Below, one piece after another: positions 6,517 to 6,696 of a stretch of 6,696 nt of DNA. Position 1 is the first letter of the stretch, and each line of letters begins with the position of its first letter. Both the position numbers and the translations under genes were made by a program. This DNA is from Gemmatimonadales bacterium (GTDB lineage: Bacteria > Gemmatimonadota > Gemmatimonadetes > Gemmatimonadales > GWC2-71-9), in NCBI GenBank assembly GCA_004525055.1, contig SPDF01000085.1, positions 1 through 6,696 of the forward strand. The letters run 5' to 3'. The notes below the pieces were generated by a model. The model was given only the letters and a program-made list of their open reading frames with translations, searched no databases and had not been told where the DNA came from.

Positions 6517-6546
6517 GTGAGGGGCGCCCTGCAGGGCGCCCCTCAC
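6517..6546. terminator. Perfect 30-bp palindrome between convergent genes
   Basis: The 15-base arms gtgaggggcgccctg and cagggcgcccctcac are exact reverse complements with no spacer. As RNA it can form a 13-bp stem with a tgca loop on either strand. It lies 23 bases after the dipeptidase stop codon and 4 bases from the SURF1 stop codon on the other strand, so it fits a shared bidirectional terminator. No T-run follows on either side, so termination by this hairpin alone is uncertain. Confidence 0.6.
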
Positions 6547-6550
6547 AGTA

Positions 6551-6696
6551 TCAGGGCGTCTGTTCCTCCGGATGGCGTCGCTTCCACCAGAGTGCGGCGG
6601 CACCCCCGAACGCGATGGTCCCAAAGCCGAACCACTGGATGGCGTAGACCAGGTGGGGGCCGTCGTCGAGCGGGGGTGCGCTGCTCCGCAGGGGGG
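6551..6696 (-). CDS. SURF1 family protein, C-terminal end (5' partial)
   Basis: Read on the - strand, the last 47 codons and a TGA stop (6551-6553) are present; the start lies beyond the right edge. The segment DGPHLVYAIQWFGFG matches the conserved C-terminal SURF1 motif (HL.YA..WF), which leads into the second of the two membrane helices of the family (here FGTIAFGGAAALWW). A basic KRRH end and a short acidic tail follow. SURF1 proteins help assemble cytochrome c oxidase, probably in haem a insertion, and sit in the inner membrane. The gene converges on the dipeptidase gene and is therefore not part of that unit. Only the end is visible, so the call rests on one motif and a helix. Confidence 0.8.
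   Translation of the reverse strand, partial: PLRSSAPPLDDGPHLVYAIQWFGFGTIAFGGAAALWWKRRHPEEQTP

Noticed and set aside
5959..6624. 221-residue - strand frame covering the end of the dipeptidase gene and part of the SURF1 gene
   Set aside because: It runs through the palindrome and overlaps both the M19 gene with complete catalytic residues and the SURF1 motif, which is in a different frame.
1..6696. Signs of CRISPR arrays, insertion sequences, tRNA or rRNA genes, or phage genes
   Set aside because: No spaced direct repeats, transposase motifs, terminal inverted repeats or RNA gene signatures were seen; nearly all bases belong to ordinary protein-coding genes.

Overview
The window is a GC-rich (roughly two-thirds G+C by eye), densely coding stretch of a chromosome. 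It probably comes from an aerobic, Gram-negative-type bacterium with an outer membrane. The evidence is an OmpA-type peptidoglycan-anchored protein, a DUF481 outer-membrane barrel, several exported enzymes, and a SURF1 protein for assembly of haem-copper cytochrome oxidase. The gene mix and protein style suggest Gemmatimonadota. That placement is an impression from protein resemblance, not a demonstrated identity.

Layout, left to right. (1) Bases 1-692 are the 3' part of a + strand gene with four thrombospondin type 3 calcium-binding repeats followed by an OmpA C-terminal domain; its beginning lies outside the window. A perfect 12-bp-arm hairpin (707-742) separates it from (2) mscL (765-1214), a large-conductance mechanosensitive channel whose usual C-terminal helix is replaced by a four-cysteine zinc-ribbon-like tail. 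Two further hairpins (1217-1235 and 1250-1274) and a possible sigma70 promoter (1258-1286) fill the gap before (3) a DUF481 outer-membrane protein (1319-2065). (4) Tightly spaced behind it, on the same strand, come an HGSNAT/NagX-like membrane acyltransferase (2082-3182), a PafA-like alkaline phosphatase (3230-4828), a YkgJ-type cysteine-cluster protein (4825-5196, overlapping by 4 bases) and a secreted M19 membrane-dipeptidase homologue (5204-6493). (5) A perfect 30-bp palindrome (6517-6546) lies in the convergent gap before (6) the C-terminal 47 codons of a SURF1-family gene on the - strand (6551-6696).

Genes 3 and 4 are spaced like one transcription unit: gaps of 16 and 47 nt, a 4-nt overlap, then 7 nt. 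Their products mostly act at the envelope. The barrel sits in the outer membrane. The acyltransferase sits in the inner membrane and probably moves acetyl groups onto sugars. The phosphatase and dipeptidase are probably periplasmic and would release phosphate and amino acids from small molecules. A shared nutrient-scavenging or wall-turnover role is an inference from adjacency only. No mobile element, CRISPR array, RNA gene or clearly new system is visible. The most unusual items are the zinc-ribbon tail on MscL and the hairpins and palindrome in the intergenic gaps.
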